DNA of 64,000 nucleotides. Source: Croceimicrobium hydrocarbonivorans. Its GTDB lineage: Bacteria > Bacteroidota > Bacteroidia > Flavobacteriales > Schleiferiaceae. Location of the stretch: contig NZ_CP060139.1 of assembly GCF_014524565.1 (NCBI RefSeq), positions 2,611,501-2,675,500 of the forward strand, given 5' to 3'. Below, in pieces: positions 15,990-25,418 of the stretch. How positions within the stretch are numbered: the stretch's first letter is position 1; each line of letters starts with the position of its first letter. Position numbers and translations under genes: made by a program. Under the pieces are notes generated by a model. The model ran no database searches. It saw nothing but the letters and a program-made list of their open reading frames with translations, and was not told the DNA's origin.

Positions 15990-16644
15990 AGGGATGTATC
16001 AGCCCTTCTTTTAAGGCCCATTGATAGAGCTCAAAATTGCTCTTAACACCAATCTTGTCGAAGATACGTGTGCGGTAGGTTGCGACAGAGCTTTTATGCA
16101 GATTCAATAGCTCACAAATTTCTTTAGGTGATTTACCGCGAATCATCAAACCCAAGATTTCCGATTCTCTTTCGGATAGATCGTTGGATATGTTGCTAAG
16201 TTCATCCGCATCATCCTTATCGTTCATCACTTCCATTAAGATGTCGCTGGAAAAATAGGATTTGCCGGAAATAATGCTGCGAATAGCAAAAAGCATTTCA
16301 TCATCCGTAGAGGTTTTATTTAGAAAACCTTTCACCCCTAATTTGATCAAACGCTTGATGTAGAGTTTGGGTGGCTCCATAGAAAACATCATGATGGCCA
16401 TTTCCGGTGCTCGATCAAGCATGAATTTTACCAGGGCTAAAGCTTCGTAATCCGGTAGGTTAATATCCACGATCGCCATTTGGTAAAAGTCAGGATCTGA
16501 CTGATGCTCTTTGATTTTTTTAACCGCTTCCTTCCCGGTTCCCACCACATCAATTTGGCTGAATAATTTATTCCGCTCCATAAAAGAGCTCATTCCCATT
16601 TGTACTACCGGATGATCGTCAACGATTAAGATATTGCCTGCCAT
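15988..16644 (-). CDS. NarL/LuxR-type response regulator (paralog)
   Basis: A 218-residue regulator with receiver Asp60 (AIVDINLPDYE) and acidic pair Asp9-Asp10, then a LuxR helix-turn-helix (SERESEILGLMIRGKSPKEIC). Long stretches match the 14608-15255 regulator (VDDHPVVQMG, ERNKLF, FSMEPPKLYIKRL, the C-terminal WALKEGL), so the two arose by duplication. Most differences lie in the linker and the recognition helix region. No kinase is adjacent. The start is a clear ATG at MAGNILIVDDHP. Confidence 0.87.
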   Translation of the reverse strand: MAGNILIVDDHPVVQMGMSSFMERNKLFSQIDVVGTGKEAVKKIKEHQSDPDFYQMAIVDINLPDYEALALVKFMLDRAPEMAIMMFSMEPPKLYIKRLIKLGVKGFLNKTSTDDEMLFAIRSIISGKSYFSSDILMEVMNDKDDADELSNISNDLSERESEILGLMIRGKSPKEICELLNLHKSSVATYRTRIFDKIGVKSNFELYQWALKEGLIHP

Positions 16645-16741
16645 AGCCTAATTTCAAATTCTTTTAAAAATATCACTATACCGCCAATCAAAAAAGTAAA
16701 GCGCTTCAAAATGAGTGATTAAAGTGATGAGTAAATAGATT

Positions 16742-17284
16742 TTAGGGCTTACACAGGATGGTTTTAATGCGAATATCATGGGCTTCGGTGGGGATTTCTG
16801 CTTGCAGCATGAAGGGGTAGCAAAGTGCAAGTGTTTGAGATTCAGGGTGAAGTTTTAGGAACCGGTCGTAATATCCTCCTCCATAACCTAATCTCCCCCC
16901 TTTAGGATCGAAAGCGAGGCCAGGACAAATAATCAGATCGATGCTTTGCTCGTATAACTCTCCTTTCAAGGGTTCCCAGGTTCCCCATTTGCTTTGCTTT
17001 AATTGATCTTTCCCTTCATAAATGATTGGCTTTAGCACCCGATTGGGGGCAATTTGGGGGATGATAATAGTGATGCCTTTTTGATGTAAGGTCTCCAGAA
17101 CCGGCCAATGGTTTACTTCATGGTCCATGGGGATGAAGCTGTGAATAGTCCGAGGTTGAATATCCTCGATGAAGCTAAAAAGCACTTTCTGCAGTTCGTG
17201 ATCCCATTTTTCTTTAAGATGGGAATCCAAGCTCTGTAGCTTATTTAAAATTTCGGATCGGATATGCTGCTTAGATACTTTCAC
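16742..17284 (-). CDS. fau: 5-formyltetrahydrofolate cyclo-ligase
   Basis: Converts 5-formyl-THF to 5,10-methenyl-THF using ATP. The 180-residue protein has the family's C-terminal signature PGLAFDPKGGRLGYGGGYYDRFL, the loop that binds ATP and folate. The N-terminal KQHIRSEILNKL region is less conserved than usual. The start overlaps waaA by 14 bp, so it is the last gene of a three-gene minus-strand operon. Confidence 0.88.
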   Translation of the reverse strand: MKVSKQHIRSEILNKLQSLDSHLKEKWDHELQKVLFSFIEDIQPRTIHSFIPMDHEVNHWPVLETLHQKGITIIIPQIAPNRVLKPIIYEGKDQLKQSKWGTWEPLKGELYEQSIDLIICPGLAFDPKGGRLGYGGGYYDRFLKLHPESQTLALCYPFMLQAEIPTEAHDIRIKTILCKP

Positions 17285-18521
17285 GGTTGCTTAGGAGCTC
17301 GTTTATAGCTTCATTAATTTTTTGACTGGCCCCCAATTTGGTTTGGATATAATCTTCAAATCGAGTGGATGCCGGTGTCTGCTCTTGGAAAGATAAAAAT
17401 GCTTTTTTAAGATCCGGATAATTTTCAATTTCTGCCGCAAGACCTAATTGAATCATTTCTTCGGTTTCCGGAAACTTTTTTCGCTTGGGTCCAAATAGAA
17501 CGGGTATTTGATAAACAATGGCTTCAATAGTATTGTGTACCCCTTTGCCTAATCCTCCTCCTATTAAGGCCAGATCTGCAGTTCGATAGATATATCTTAA
17601 TTGTCCGATGGAGTCGATAAGAATGACCCTGTCTTGGCTATTGAGCTCCTTCTTGCTGTAGGGTGATATTCCAAATTTGCTAAAGCGTTGAAGGATGCTC
17701 TGGATATTACCTTCACTAATATCGTGCGGAGCCAAAATGAGTTTGAAATCTGAATGCTCTTCCAATAAATTAAGCAGGAGGTTTTCTTCTTTTTTCCAGG
17801 AACTACCGGCTATCAGGCAAAATTTTTCATTAATAAAGGTCTTCAGAAAGGTCGTGTCATAGTCTTTTGCCTTGTTTTCGAGGGCTCGCTCAAATCGACT
17901 ATCCCCACAAAGGCCAATTCCCTTGATTTTTTCCTTTTTAAGGATTTCAAGGCTAGGGGAGTCCTGAACTAAAATTCGGTCAAATTTCAGCAAGGCTTTT
18001 CGAAAAAAGGCCTTTTGATCACCCTTGAAATAAATTTGATTAGCACGGAAAACGGCTGGAGCCAGAATTAGTTTAGTGTTAACCTTTTTTAATGCCGAAA
18101 GTAAAAATGGCCAAATCTCATATTTGATAAATAGTGCTAGCTCTGGCTTTAGGATCTCAGCAAAATCGGCGCTATTTTTTTTCTCGTCCAAAGGCAAGTA
18201 AATGATGGCGTCACAGAGCTCTGTTTCTTTAAAATACTCATAGCCACTGGGGGAAAAGAAACTCACGAAAATTTGATGATCTGGCCACTGTTTACGTAAG
18301 TTTCGCAATACCGGGGTTCCCTGTTCCATCTCACCCAAAGAGGCGGCATGAATCAGAATTCGCTTTTTTTCAGGATCTACTAATTTCTGTAGCTCTTCGC
18401 GCCATAAGTGCCTGCCATCCACCCATTTTTTAGCCTTATCAGATTGCAAGGCGGCTAAATGAATTAAGGCTTTATAAGTCTTAATTACAATGGGATACAG
18501 TATTCTTTGAAGGCTAGTCAA
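17271..18521 (-). CDS. waaA: 3-deoxy-D-manno-octulosonic acid (Kdo) transferase
   Basis: A GT30 glycosyltransferase that adds Kdo to lipid A precursors at the inner membrane. The N-terminal half has the family segment HAASLGEMEQGTPVL with its catalytic glutamate. The C-terminal half has GGGLGKGVHNTIEAI and PVLFGPKRKKFPET, which hold CMP-Kdo. The length of 416 residues is normal. It overlaps the upstream membrane-protein gene by 8 bp and the downstream fau gene by 14 bp. Its presence implies a lipopolysaccharide inner core with Kdo. Confidence 0.92.
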   Translation of the reverse strand: MTSLQRILYPIVIKTYKALIHLAALQSDKAKKWVDGRHLWREELQKLVDPEKKRILIHAASLGEMEQGTPVLRNLRKQWPDHQIFVSFFSPSGYEYFKETELCDAIIYLPLDEKKNSADFAEILKPELALFIKYEIWPFLLSALKKVNTKLILAPAVFRANQIYFKGDQKAFFRKALLKFDRILVQDSPSLEILKKEKIKGIGLCGDSRFERALENKAKDYDTTFLKTFINEKFCLIAGSSWKKEENLLLNLLEEHSDFKLILAPHDISEGNIQSILQRFSKFGISPYSKKELNSQDRVILIDSIGQLRYIYRTADLALIGGGLGKGVHNTIEAIVYQIPVLFGPKRKKFPETEEMIQLGLAAEIENYPDLKKAFLSFQEQTPASTRFEDYIQTKLGASQKINEAINELLSNRESI

Positions 18522-19278
18522 GATAGTACTCCTCCTTTAAGCCACCCAGATATATGGGTATATACCATTTCAGTTTTAAACTGTACATGAAATTAAGCTG
18601 GGGCTCAGAAGACAGGAGTCCGGTAGGGTAATAGTATTTACGTAAATCTTGGGTCCAGATTTCGGATACTTCAAAGGATAGTTTGAAGTTAATCATGTGA
18701 TTTGGTGAGAGGTAGAGGTAACTGATGTTTTGACGCAGGCTAAAACCGCTGGATAAGCGATCGTAACCTTTCTTGTATTCATCTAAAATTTGGGGGGAGT
18801 CATTATTGACATTATCAATATTGAGCCAGTAAAATCCATAACCTGCGCCCAAGCCTAAACCCAAGCCACTGTTAAGGTTGGGGCCTGTTTTAGGGAAAAT
18901 CTTTTCCAAGCTTAAATGAAAATGGGTGCCGCGCTGGTTGATATTTACCACCGCATAATTTCCAGTGGTGTTGATTAAATTTCCATTATCGGTAAAAACA
19001 TTGCGGAGCGCATTTTGACGGTTTGGCACTTCGCCTCCAAAAAGGTATTCCCCCTCTAAACTCAAAATGAGATTAGAGCGGAATTTACGTCCAACATTAG
19101 CACCAATACTAAAGCTTTGAGAATAGCGATCAGTCCAATCGCCTGCCGGAAAATTAAGACTGGCCTGAGCTCCCAAGAGCCACATGCGATCAGCTTGCTT
19201 AGATTTTTGGTTTTGCCCCGATAGCTTAGGAGCGCTGAATAGAAATAAAGTGAGCAGTAAGTAGTGCAGTGCTTTCAT
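18514..19278 (-). CDS. Probable outer-membrane beta-barrel protein
   Basis: About 254 residues, starting at the ATG 19278 (MKALHYLLLTLFLFSAPKLSGQ, a signal peptide); an in-frame TTG three codons upstream is less likely. Alternating hydrophobic strands such as SIGANVGRKFRSNLILSLEGEYLFGG, a Gly-rich centre (GLGLGLGAGYGFYW), and a final aromatic strand suggest an outer-membrane barrel. No named family is recognised. It is the first gene of the operon with waaA and fau, so a role in the LPS-bearing outer membrane is possible but unproven. Confidence 0.65.
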   Translation of the reverse strand: MKALHYLLLTLFLFSAPKLSGQNQKSKQADRMWLLGAQASLNFPAGDWTDRYSQSFSIGANVGRKFRSNLILSLEGEYLFGGEVPNRQNALRNVFTDNGNLINTTGNYAVVNINQRGTHFHLSLEKIFPKTGPNLNSGLGLGLGAGYGFYWLNIDNVNNDSPQILDEYKKGYDRLSSGFSLRQNISYLYLSPNHMINFKLSFEVSEIWTQDLRKYYYPTGLLSSEPQLNFMYSLKLKWYIPIYLGGLKEEYYLD

Positions 19279-19287
19279 TAAGAGCAA

Positions 19288-19719
19288 AAGTATTTTATTT
19301 CATCATAGTATGATCTTTCCGCTATCGAATTGAATTCCTGCTTTGAATAGGCTTGGAATCAAAATTTAGGTTTCTCTTTTCGGATTATTGACTAACGTTT
19401 GGGAGGCAAGATTCTTCTTCCTTTAGGAAATATTTCTTTTTGGAATACATCTTTTTAAGGTTCAAGTAATTGTGCTTCATGTCTTTGGCTTCTAGGTTGC
19501 TGTTTTGAATTTCAATTAAATGTGGATATAGATCGACAATTGTAGTTGCTTTTCTACAACTAATCTGCTAATGTTTTACTCATCAAGCATTTAGGCTGTA
19601 ATTCATTTGTGTTGAGAAATTGAAATGGGATTCGCCGCATGACTGACTTGTTATTCAGGGGTTTAAGTCTGAGGTGAATCTGATTGTTTACAAAGAAACA
19701 CAAGCTAAATTCTTGATTT
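19288..19719. other. Gene-free intergenic region
   Basis: AT-rich divergent spacer between the waaA operon and the giant kelch gene. I see no coding potential. The only structure is a short inverted repeat TTGTAG (19540-19545) / CTACAA (19554-19559), which resembles the GTAGAAC repeats seen elsewhere in the window. A CAAAAGTA (19285-19292) could be a minus-strand -7 box, but it lies too close to the start codon to be convincing. Confidence 0.6.
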
Positions 19720-22700
19720 ATGCACTTTAAAAGGATTATTCTACTCGTATTTATATTGGGGCTATTTAAAGCTCAAGCTCAGCAATTGGCCAGTGCTTAT
19801 GTTGGTGGGGATTTTACCGCCAATAAAAGTGGGGTTTTTTATCAGAAGAATGTCGTGAATACCCCGCATCCAGAATCTTTGGCCGGACAAGCCATGTGGT
19901 CTTATAATGGCACCATTTACTTGTTTGGCGGTTCTTCAAAAGATCCGAGTAGCAATAATTTTACGGTAAGAGCCAATAACCGATTGTGGACTTATACTCC
20001 TGCTGCCGGATGGACCTTGGTTTCAGGATCCACGGGATTTGCTACCAGTTATGGTCCCCCCTATGTATCCGGGACTTCCTCATTGGTTTATGGTCAAAAG
20101 GGAGTGGCTGCATCTAAAAATTTACCTGGAGCCCGTACTGGGGCAGCGACCGCTCAAAGCCCAAGCGGGCAATTGTTTATGTATGGTGGCTTTGGCTTGG
20201 GTTATAATAGTTCCGGTACTAAAATAACCGGCGCTCTGGAGGATTTGTGGATGTATAATGGAAGTCAATGGGTTTCATTGATGGATTCAGTTTCGGTAGC
20301 TCAAAGTGGGGTTTATGGTACCCTGGGTCAGGAAGGGCCAAGTTTTACTCCCGGTTCCAGAGCTAATGCCACTATGTGGTATCAAGATGGTTATTTGTAT
20401 CTATTCGGAGGGGCCAGTGCGGTTGACATTGGTTGGATGGGACCAACACTCAGGCCTACCCAGAATAAAAATGATTTATGGCGCTATAATATTTCAACTG
20501 GTCAATGGTCTTGGATTTCGGGAAGTAGTGGGGTAAATCCACTAGCCACTTCCAGTGGCTCTGTGTTTACCTATCCTGAATCAAAATCAGGTGCTGCTCA
20601 TGTATTAGGAAGTGATGGCAATCATTATTTCTATGGAGGTTGGACTGTAACGAGTTCCGGTGTTGTTGCTCGATCTCAAACTTTCTGGAAGTTTGATGGG
20701 ATCAACTGGTCAGTACTTTCGGGTGATCCCAGTAGTGTGTCCAATGCGAATGGCAGTTTAAGCGGAGGTCTAACGGGCGCGAGTTTGGCAGAAGCGAATG
20801 GAAACATTTATCTGATTGGTGGGATGATCAGTGTGAACTTATTTCCATTTAGCTATTGGGCGAATTCAACTATTTATAAGTGGGATGGCTCTGCCTGGTC
20901 TTCCTATAAAACTTGTGCATCAACCTACAACAATATTAGCAGTACCGAATATTCCAGCACGGCCTGTTTGGGTTCTTTGGTGGGTGAAATTAAGTCGGTA
21001 AAGCTGAATGATGAGATCTACCTTTATGGTGGTTTAGGCTTGGCTAATGAGTTCTCCTCATTATTATCCAAATTTGATGGTGAAGATTTCGCCTTCGTAA
21101 GTACAATGGGTAATACTGCCCGAAACTATCGCAATGGTACTGCTTCGACCATATCAAAACCGGGTGGCCTTTATTCAGCTGCTTCTGCCTTTAATTCAGT
21201 TAGCAAAGAATTGTATATGTATGGCGGTGATAATCAAGAAGCTGGGCTTTTTTCAAATTTATGGAAGTATACTGGTGGAGAATGGGTTTGGTTAACGGGT
21301 GCGGGGGCTTCTAGCGCTACCTTGCCGGTTCATGGTACCCAAGGTGTGTCGGCAACTGCTAATACACCAGGGTCTCGCATGGGGTCTGTAATGTGGTTTA
21401 ATACAGCGGGCGATACCTTATGGCTCTTTGGCGGTTATGGATATGATTCTAATGGAAGTTTAGGTCGCTTAAATGATCTTTTCTGTTACGTTAATGGGAA
21501 ATGGGCCTGGATCAAAGGTTCTAAATTAGTGAACCAAACAGGGGTCTATGGCAGTCAGGGCGCAGGTGCTGCTACAAATAATCCTCCGGGTTTAAGTGGG
21601 ATGAGAGTTTGGGTCAACAGTGCTGGTAAGGCCTATATGTTTGGTGGTATTGCTCAGCATACTTCCGGAGCCTTAGTATCGCAAAATACCTTGTGGAAAT
21701 TTACCGGAACCAATTGGGTTTGGATAAATGGAACCAATTCAAGTTTGGCTTTGCATAGCGTCTTTGGTGTTCCTGGCGATTACCAATCCACTTATACTCC
21801 TTCCGGTCGATCGAATTTCTGTATGGCAGGAGATGCTAATGGATTTTTCGTTTTTAGTGGTGAAGGCTATTTCGGTACCACTGCTTTAGAAAATACGAAT
21901 CAGTTATGGCATTTTGATGCTAGCCTAAATCAATGGTCTTATATGAGTGGACAAACGTTTTCGGTTAACAGTGCTCCTGCCCAAAGTTATGGGGCTGCTA
22001 CCTTCAATAGTTCCTCGGTAAGTCCGGGTTATTTGAGAGGTGCAACAGCCTGGATGGTCGATGGTGTTTTTTACGTTTTTGGAGGAAGACAGCATTTGGG
22101 AGGTTCTACCTATACCAATTCGAATAATCTCTGGGAATGGAATGGTTCTAATTGGGCTTGGCTCAAAGGTGCTCAAAATGCTTTTGGTTATAATCAAAGT
22201 CCAATTTACGAGTCGGCTAAGGATTTTGATTATGATAATTTACCGGCACCACGATACAATGCTATTAGTTGGCGGGATGGCAAAACTGCGTATCTGGCAA
22301 CAGGATTGGGGACTGCAAATTTAACTGGCGATCAATCTCTGAATGATATCTGGGCCTTCAATCCTGGAAATATTTGGAATGGAGCGATTTGGTCTAATGG
22401 TGCTCCTACAACGAAGTCGGAGAACGTACAGGTTTTATCAGCAACCAGTCCCAATGCTGCGTTTCAAGCTAAATCGCTCCTTATAGATGCAAATCATAGC
22501 CTTAATATGAATGCCCAAGATATAAGCATCGCAGGGGATTTATTTAACTATGGGGCCTTGGTCAATCCCGGGAGAATACACTTTAATCGAAATGGTACTT
22601 CCACCATTAAAGGCGCTTTATTAGAGTTGGATAGTATTTTAATTGTAGAGTCGCAAACTACTTTGAACACCAACAACTACCTCAAGCTGAAAGCTGCAGG

Positions 22701-24159
22701 TCCTGCCAAATTCGCCGAGTTGGTTAACCTGGGGACGGTAAATGGCGATGTAAGTATGCAGTATTATATCCATTTGGAGAATACGGCAATAAATGGACGA
22801 TATGTGCACTTTGGGAATGTGTTTAAAGATGCAACTATGGCTAATTTGATTTCAGCGGCAGACACCACCATTCGCACCGGAAGAACTAATCCTTCCTACA
22901 ATACAGTATGGTATGTTGATGCGTCCAATGCATCTTGGATAAGCCCGGCTAGCACCGATCCATTTGAACCAGGTAGAGGTTATGCCGTATATGCAGGAAC
23001 CAATGCATCAGATCGTTTCTTACTCAAAAGCGGGCAATCCGGCGTAATTACTTTGACAGGGGCCTTGCCCACTACTAAAAATCCCAGCAGAGCAATACAT
23101 TATAATGATGGTCAAAGTAGTTCGATTAACTGGGTTGGAGGCACCTCGCAGGTAGCAACGGAAGGATGGAACTTCTTGGCCAATCCATTTACCCACAGTA
23201 TTAAGATTAGTGATCTTCTAACTAATCTCTCAGGTAAGTCCATATACTTATGGAACGGCTCAAGCTATTCTGCCTATAACACCTTTACAGACGTTTCGAC
23301 CTCTGGTGGGACGCCCTATCTTGCTCCGGGTCAAGCCTTTTTTATTCAACTGGATCAGAATGATGTTTTGACCTATCCTAATTTGACTTTTAATAAAGAG
23401 ACGCTTTGGAATGCAGTAGGAGCGAATCGAGGTCGATATTTTAAAAATGCCAATTCGGGAGCAGATGGAATTCGAGTAAAGCTAAGTACAAGAGATAGCA
23501 TTCCTTTAGAAGATGATGCTTGGGTAGGCTTTCACCAAGATGCAAGTCAGGCCTTTGATCGGAAGTTTGATGCTTGGGAGATAGGTCTTGCAGAACCCGG
23601 AGTATCGATACCCGGTCCAGAAGGAAACCTAAGTATTGCAACCTTTAATCCAGATTCCACTTATTATGTTGATTTGGAATTAGTAGCCCAACAAGGTGAT
23701 ACCCTTGATCTTGATTTCAATGTAGCTGAACTAATGTCATTTGACCAGGTGTACCTGGAAGATTTGAAATTTGACATTAGACAGGATCTAAGAATTAAGA
23801 GTTCTTATTCATTGGTACATGATAGTACCGAACTCGGACGATTCCGATTGAAGTTTGCTGGTAGGTTAGGGCAAAGAGAATTACCGGTTGTCGATAAACA
23901 AATCTCTAACTATTCATTTTATAATCAAGGTGGAAAGGTATTTTTAAACTATCTGTCTGACTTAAGGTCGAATACTGAAATGAATCTTAAGATTTATGAT
24001 TTAAGTGGAAAGTTGGTGCAAAAGCTTAAATGGGAAAATCTTCAGCAAGATCTTCAAATTCTTCAAAATCAGAATTCTGGGATTTATGTGCTTGCTCTCG
24101 AAGCTAGTAATGGTGCTCAGGAATTAAACGAAAATTTGAAAGTATTCAAGCATAGGTAA
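19720..24159 (+). CDS. Giant kelch-repeat secreted protein with T9SS sorting domain
   Basis: A 1479-residue exported protein. After the signal peptide (MHFKRIILLVFILGLFKAQAQ) come many kelch-type blades up to about residue 890. They are recognisable from recurring pairs such as LWMYNGSQWV / YLYLFGGASA / GSRMGSVMWF, which would form one or two beta-propellers. A long beta-rich middle follows (IWNGAIWSNGAPTT, typical of T9SS cargo). The last 80 residues are a type A T9SS domain (NLKIYDLSGKLVQKL ... NSGIYVLALE). It is probably exported and attached to the cell surface. Ligand unknown. Confidence 0.85.
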   Translation: MHFKRIILLVFILGLFKAQAQQLASAYVGGDFTANKSGVFYQKNVVNTPHPESLAGQAMWSYNGTIYLFGGSSKDPSSNNFTVRANNRLWTYTPAAGWTLVSGSTGFATSYGPPYVSGTSSLVYGQKGVAASKNLPGARTGAATAQSPSGQLFMYGGFGLGYNSSGTKITGALEDLWMYNGSQWVSLMDSVSVAQSGVYGTLGQEGPSFTPGSRANATMWYQDGYLYLFGGASAVDIGWMGPTLRPTQNKNDLWRYNISTGQWSWISGSSGVNPLATSSGSVFTYPESKSGAAHVLGSDGNHYFYGGWTVTSSGVVARSQTFWKFDGINWSVLSGDPSSVSNANGSLSGGLTGASLAEANGNIYLIGGMISVNLFPFSYWANSTIYKWDGSAWSSYKTCASTYNNISSTEYSSTACLGSLVGEIKSVKLNDEIYLYGGLGLANEFSSLLSKFDGEDFAFVSTMGNTARNYRNGTASTISKPGGLYSAASAFNSVSKELYMYGGDNQEAGLFSNLWKYTGGEWVWLTGAGASSATLPVHGTQGVSATANTPGSRMGSVMWFNTAGDTLWLFGGYGYDSNGSLGRLNDLFCYVNGKWAWIKGSKLVNQTGVYGSQGAGAATNNPPGLSGMRVWVNSAGKAYMFGGIAQHTSGALVSQNTLWKFTGTNWVWINGTNSSLALHSVFGVPGDYQSTYTPSGRSNFCMAGDANGFFVFSGEGYFGTTALENTNQLWHFDASLNQWSYMSGQTFSVNSAPAQSYGAATFNSSSVSPGYLRGATAWMVDGVFYVFGGRQHLGGSTYTNSNNLWEWNGSNWAWLKGAQNAFGYNQSPIYESAKDFDYDNLPAPRYNAISWRDGKTAYLATGLGTANLTGDQSLNDIWAFNPGNIWNGAIWSNGAPTTKSENVQVLSATSPNAAFQAKSLLIDANHSLNMNAQDISIAGDLFNYGALVNPGRIHFNRNGTSTIKGALLELDSILIVESQTTLNTNNYLKLKAAGPAKFAELVNLGTVNGDVSMQYYIHLENTAINGRYVHFGNVFKDATMANLISAADTTIRTGRTNPSYNTVWYVDASNASWISPASTDPFEPGRGYAVYAGTNASDRFLLKSGQSGVITLTGALPTTKNPSRAIHYNDGQSSSINWVGGTSQVATEGWNFLANPFTHSIKISDLLTNLSGKSIYLWNGSSYSAYNTFTDVSTSGGTPYLAPGQAFFIQLDQNDVLTYPNLTFNKETLWNAVGANRGRYFKNANSGADGIRVKLSTRDSIPLEDDAWVGFHQDASQAFDRKFDAWEIGLAEPGVSIPGPEGNLSIATFNPDSTYYVDLELVAQQGDTLDLDFNVAELMSFDQVYLEDLKFDIRQDLRIKSSYSLVHDSTELGRFRLKFAGRLGQRELPVVDKQISNYSFYNQGGKVFLNYLSDLRSNTEMNLKIYDLSGKLVQKLKWENLQQDLQILQNQNSGIYVLALEASNGAQELNENLKVFKHR

Positions 24160-24217
24160 ATCGGATTTGTGCTAATTATCGAAAAAATTTAATTTTTAAC
24201 ATTTAAAATTGATTACT

Positions 24218-25000
24218 ATGAAAAGGATACAATTGTTATTTGTTTTTATGTCGATTTCATTGTTGGTAAACGGACAATATAAATACGATAAAGTTTCCAA
24301 ATTTGGAGAATACCACGATAAATGGACCTTAATTGAGGTAGGTGGGCTGTATGGGTTTATTGACAAAAATGGAGTTGAAGTTGTAAAGCCTCAGTATGAT
24401 AAAATCTCCAAATTTGGAGAATATCACGGTAAATGGGCCTTGGTTGAGGTAGGTGGACTGTATGGGTTTATTGACAAAAATGGAGTTGAAGTGGTAAAGC
24501 CTCAGTATGATGAAATCTCCAAATTTGGAGAATATCACGGTAAATGGGCCTTGGTTAAGGTAGGTGGTCTTTATGGATTTATTGGTCTAGACGGAGCCCA
24601 AGTTGTAAAGCCTCAGTATGATGAAATCTTCAAATTTGGAGAATATCACGGTAAATGGGCCTTGGTTAAGGTAGGTGGTCTTTATGGGTTTATTGGTCTA
24701 GACGGAGCCCAAGTTGTAAAGCCTCAGTATGATAAAATATCACCGTTTGGAGAATATCATGGTAAATGGGCCTTAGTTAAGGTAGGTGGGCTGTATGGGT
24801 TTATTGGTAAAGATGGAGCCCAAGTTGTAAAGCCTCAGTATGATAGAATTTTCAATTTTGGAGAATATCACGATGGATGGGCCTTAGTTGAGTTAAATGG
24901 GCTGTATGGATTTATTAACCAAGAAGGTGCTGAAGTTGTAAGGCCTCAATATGAGGAGTTTAGAATTAAAAAGGGACTTGAATTCATTAGAAAAGGTTAA
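24218..25000 (+). CDS. WG-repeat protein
   Basis: About 260 residues, from ATG 24218 (signal peptide MKRIQLLFVFMSISLLVNGQ). The rest is six tandem 37-residue WG repeats, each with YDxxSxFGEYHxKWALVxVGGLYGFIxxxGxxVVKPQ-type content, then a short tail ending in KGLEFIRKG. WG repeats form beta-structures of unknown ligand in many Bacteroidota exported proteins. It follows the kelch gene after only 58 bp without a terminator, so it may be on the same transcript. Near-identity of the inner repeats points to recent expansion. Confidence 0.85.
   Translation: MKRIQLLFVFMSISLLVNGQYKYDKVSKFGEYHDKWTLIEVGGLYGFIDKNGVEVVKPQYDKISKFGEYHGKWALVEVGGLYGFIDKNGVEVVKPQYDEISKFGEYHGKWALVKVGGLYGFIGLDGAQVVKPQYDEIFKFGEYHGKWALVKVGGLYGFIGLDGAQVVKPQYDKISPFGEYHGKWALVKVGGLYGFIGKDGAQVVKPQYDRIFNFGEYHDGWALVELNGLYGFINQEGAEVVRPQYEEFRIKKGLEFIRKG
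24284..24949 (+). repeat. Six in-frame 111-bp tandem repeats
   Basis: Exactly six units of 111 bp (37 codons) encode the WG repeats. Units 2-5 are nearly identical in DNA, with shared blocks such as AATATCACGGTAAATGGGCC and GTAAAGCCTCAGTATGAT, while units 1 and 6 have diverged. Such an array can gain or lose units by slippage or unequal recombination. Confidence 0.9.
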
Positions 25001-25418
25001 GGAGAAGTGACAAATAAGCACAATAAAAGCTTAGTAGCCATGGTGGTTAGTAGTGCGCTGATATTCCAATTAATTTTCTTGACCTACGATCTGACAGTCT
25101 GAGCACGAAAATCTGATACGGCTTATTAGCGAAACCTTTGCATAGCCTTCTTATGCTTAAAGCCTTAAAAGGCTCCGGTCATTAAGATCGGGGCCTTTTT
25201 TTGTTTTTACCTCTGAAAATCAATAGATGGGAATTTTGTATTTTCAAAGGGGGAATTGTCAGAATAAGAATGTTATGTAGAACATACATGACATTTAATA
25301 TTATTCGTACTACTCTTTGCTCTTCAGAATTGTGTTTTTTTTGAGAGCATTTTTTCCAAGCTTTTGACCCTGGTTTTACAGCAGAAAGCTTTGGGGAATA
25401 ATAAGGAGTTCTATTAAA
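25001..25418. other. Intergenic region with a terminator and a repeat element
   Basis: No coding potential seen. It holds the terminator at 25167-25202, then a TGTAGAACAT element (25276-25285) shared with other intergenic regions, followed by ACATGACATT. The GAAACC...CTTATGC stretch before the terminator has no recognised RNA family. Confidence 0.55.
25167..25202 (+). terminator. Terminator after the WG-repeat gene
   Basis: A 10-bp stem (25171-25180 with 25186-25195, two G-T wobbles) with an ATTAA loop and a T run; upstream A residues extend the pairing. It lies 166 bp after the WG stop codon, so the transcript would have a long 3' end or include an unrecognised small RNA. Confidence 0.8.

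Noticed and set aside
24284-24949. Tandem repeats as a CRISPR array
   Set aside because: The repeats are contiguous with no unique spacers and encode in-frame WG repeats.
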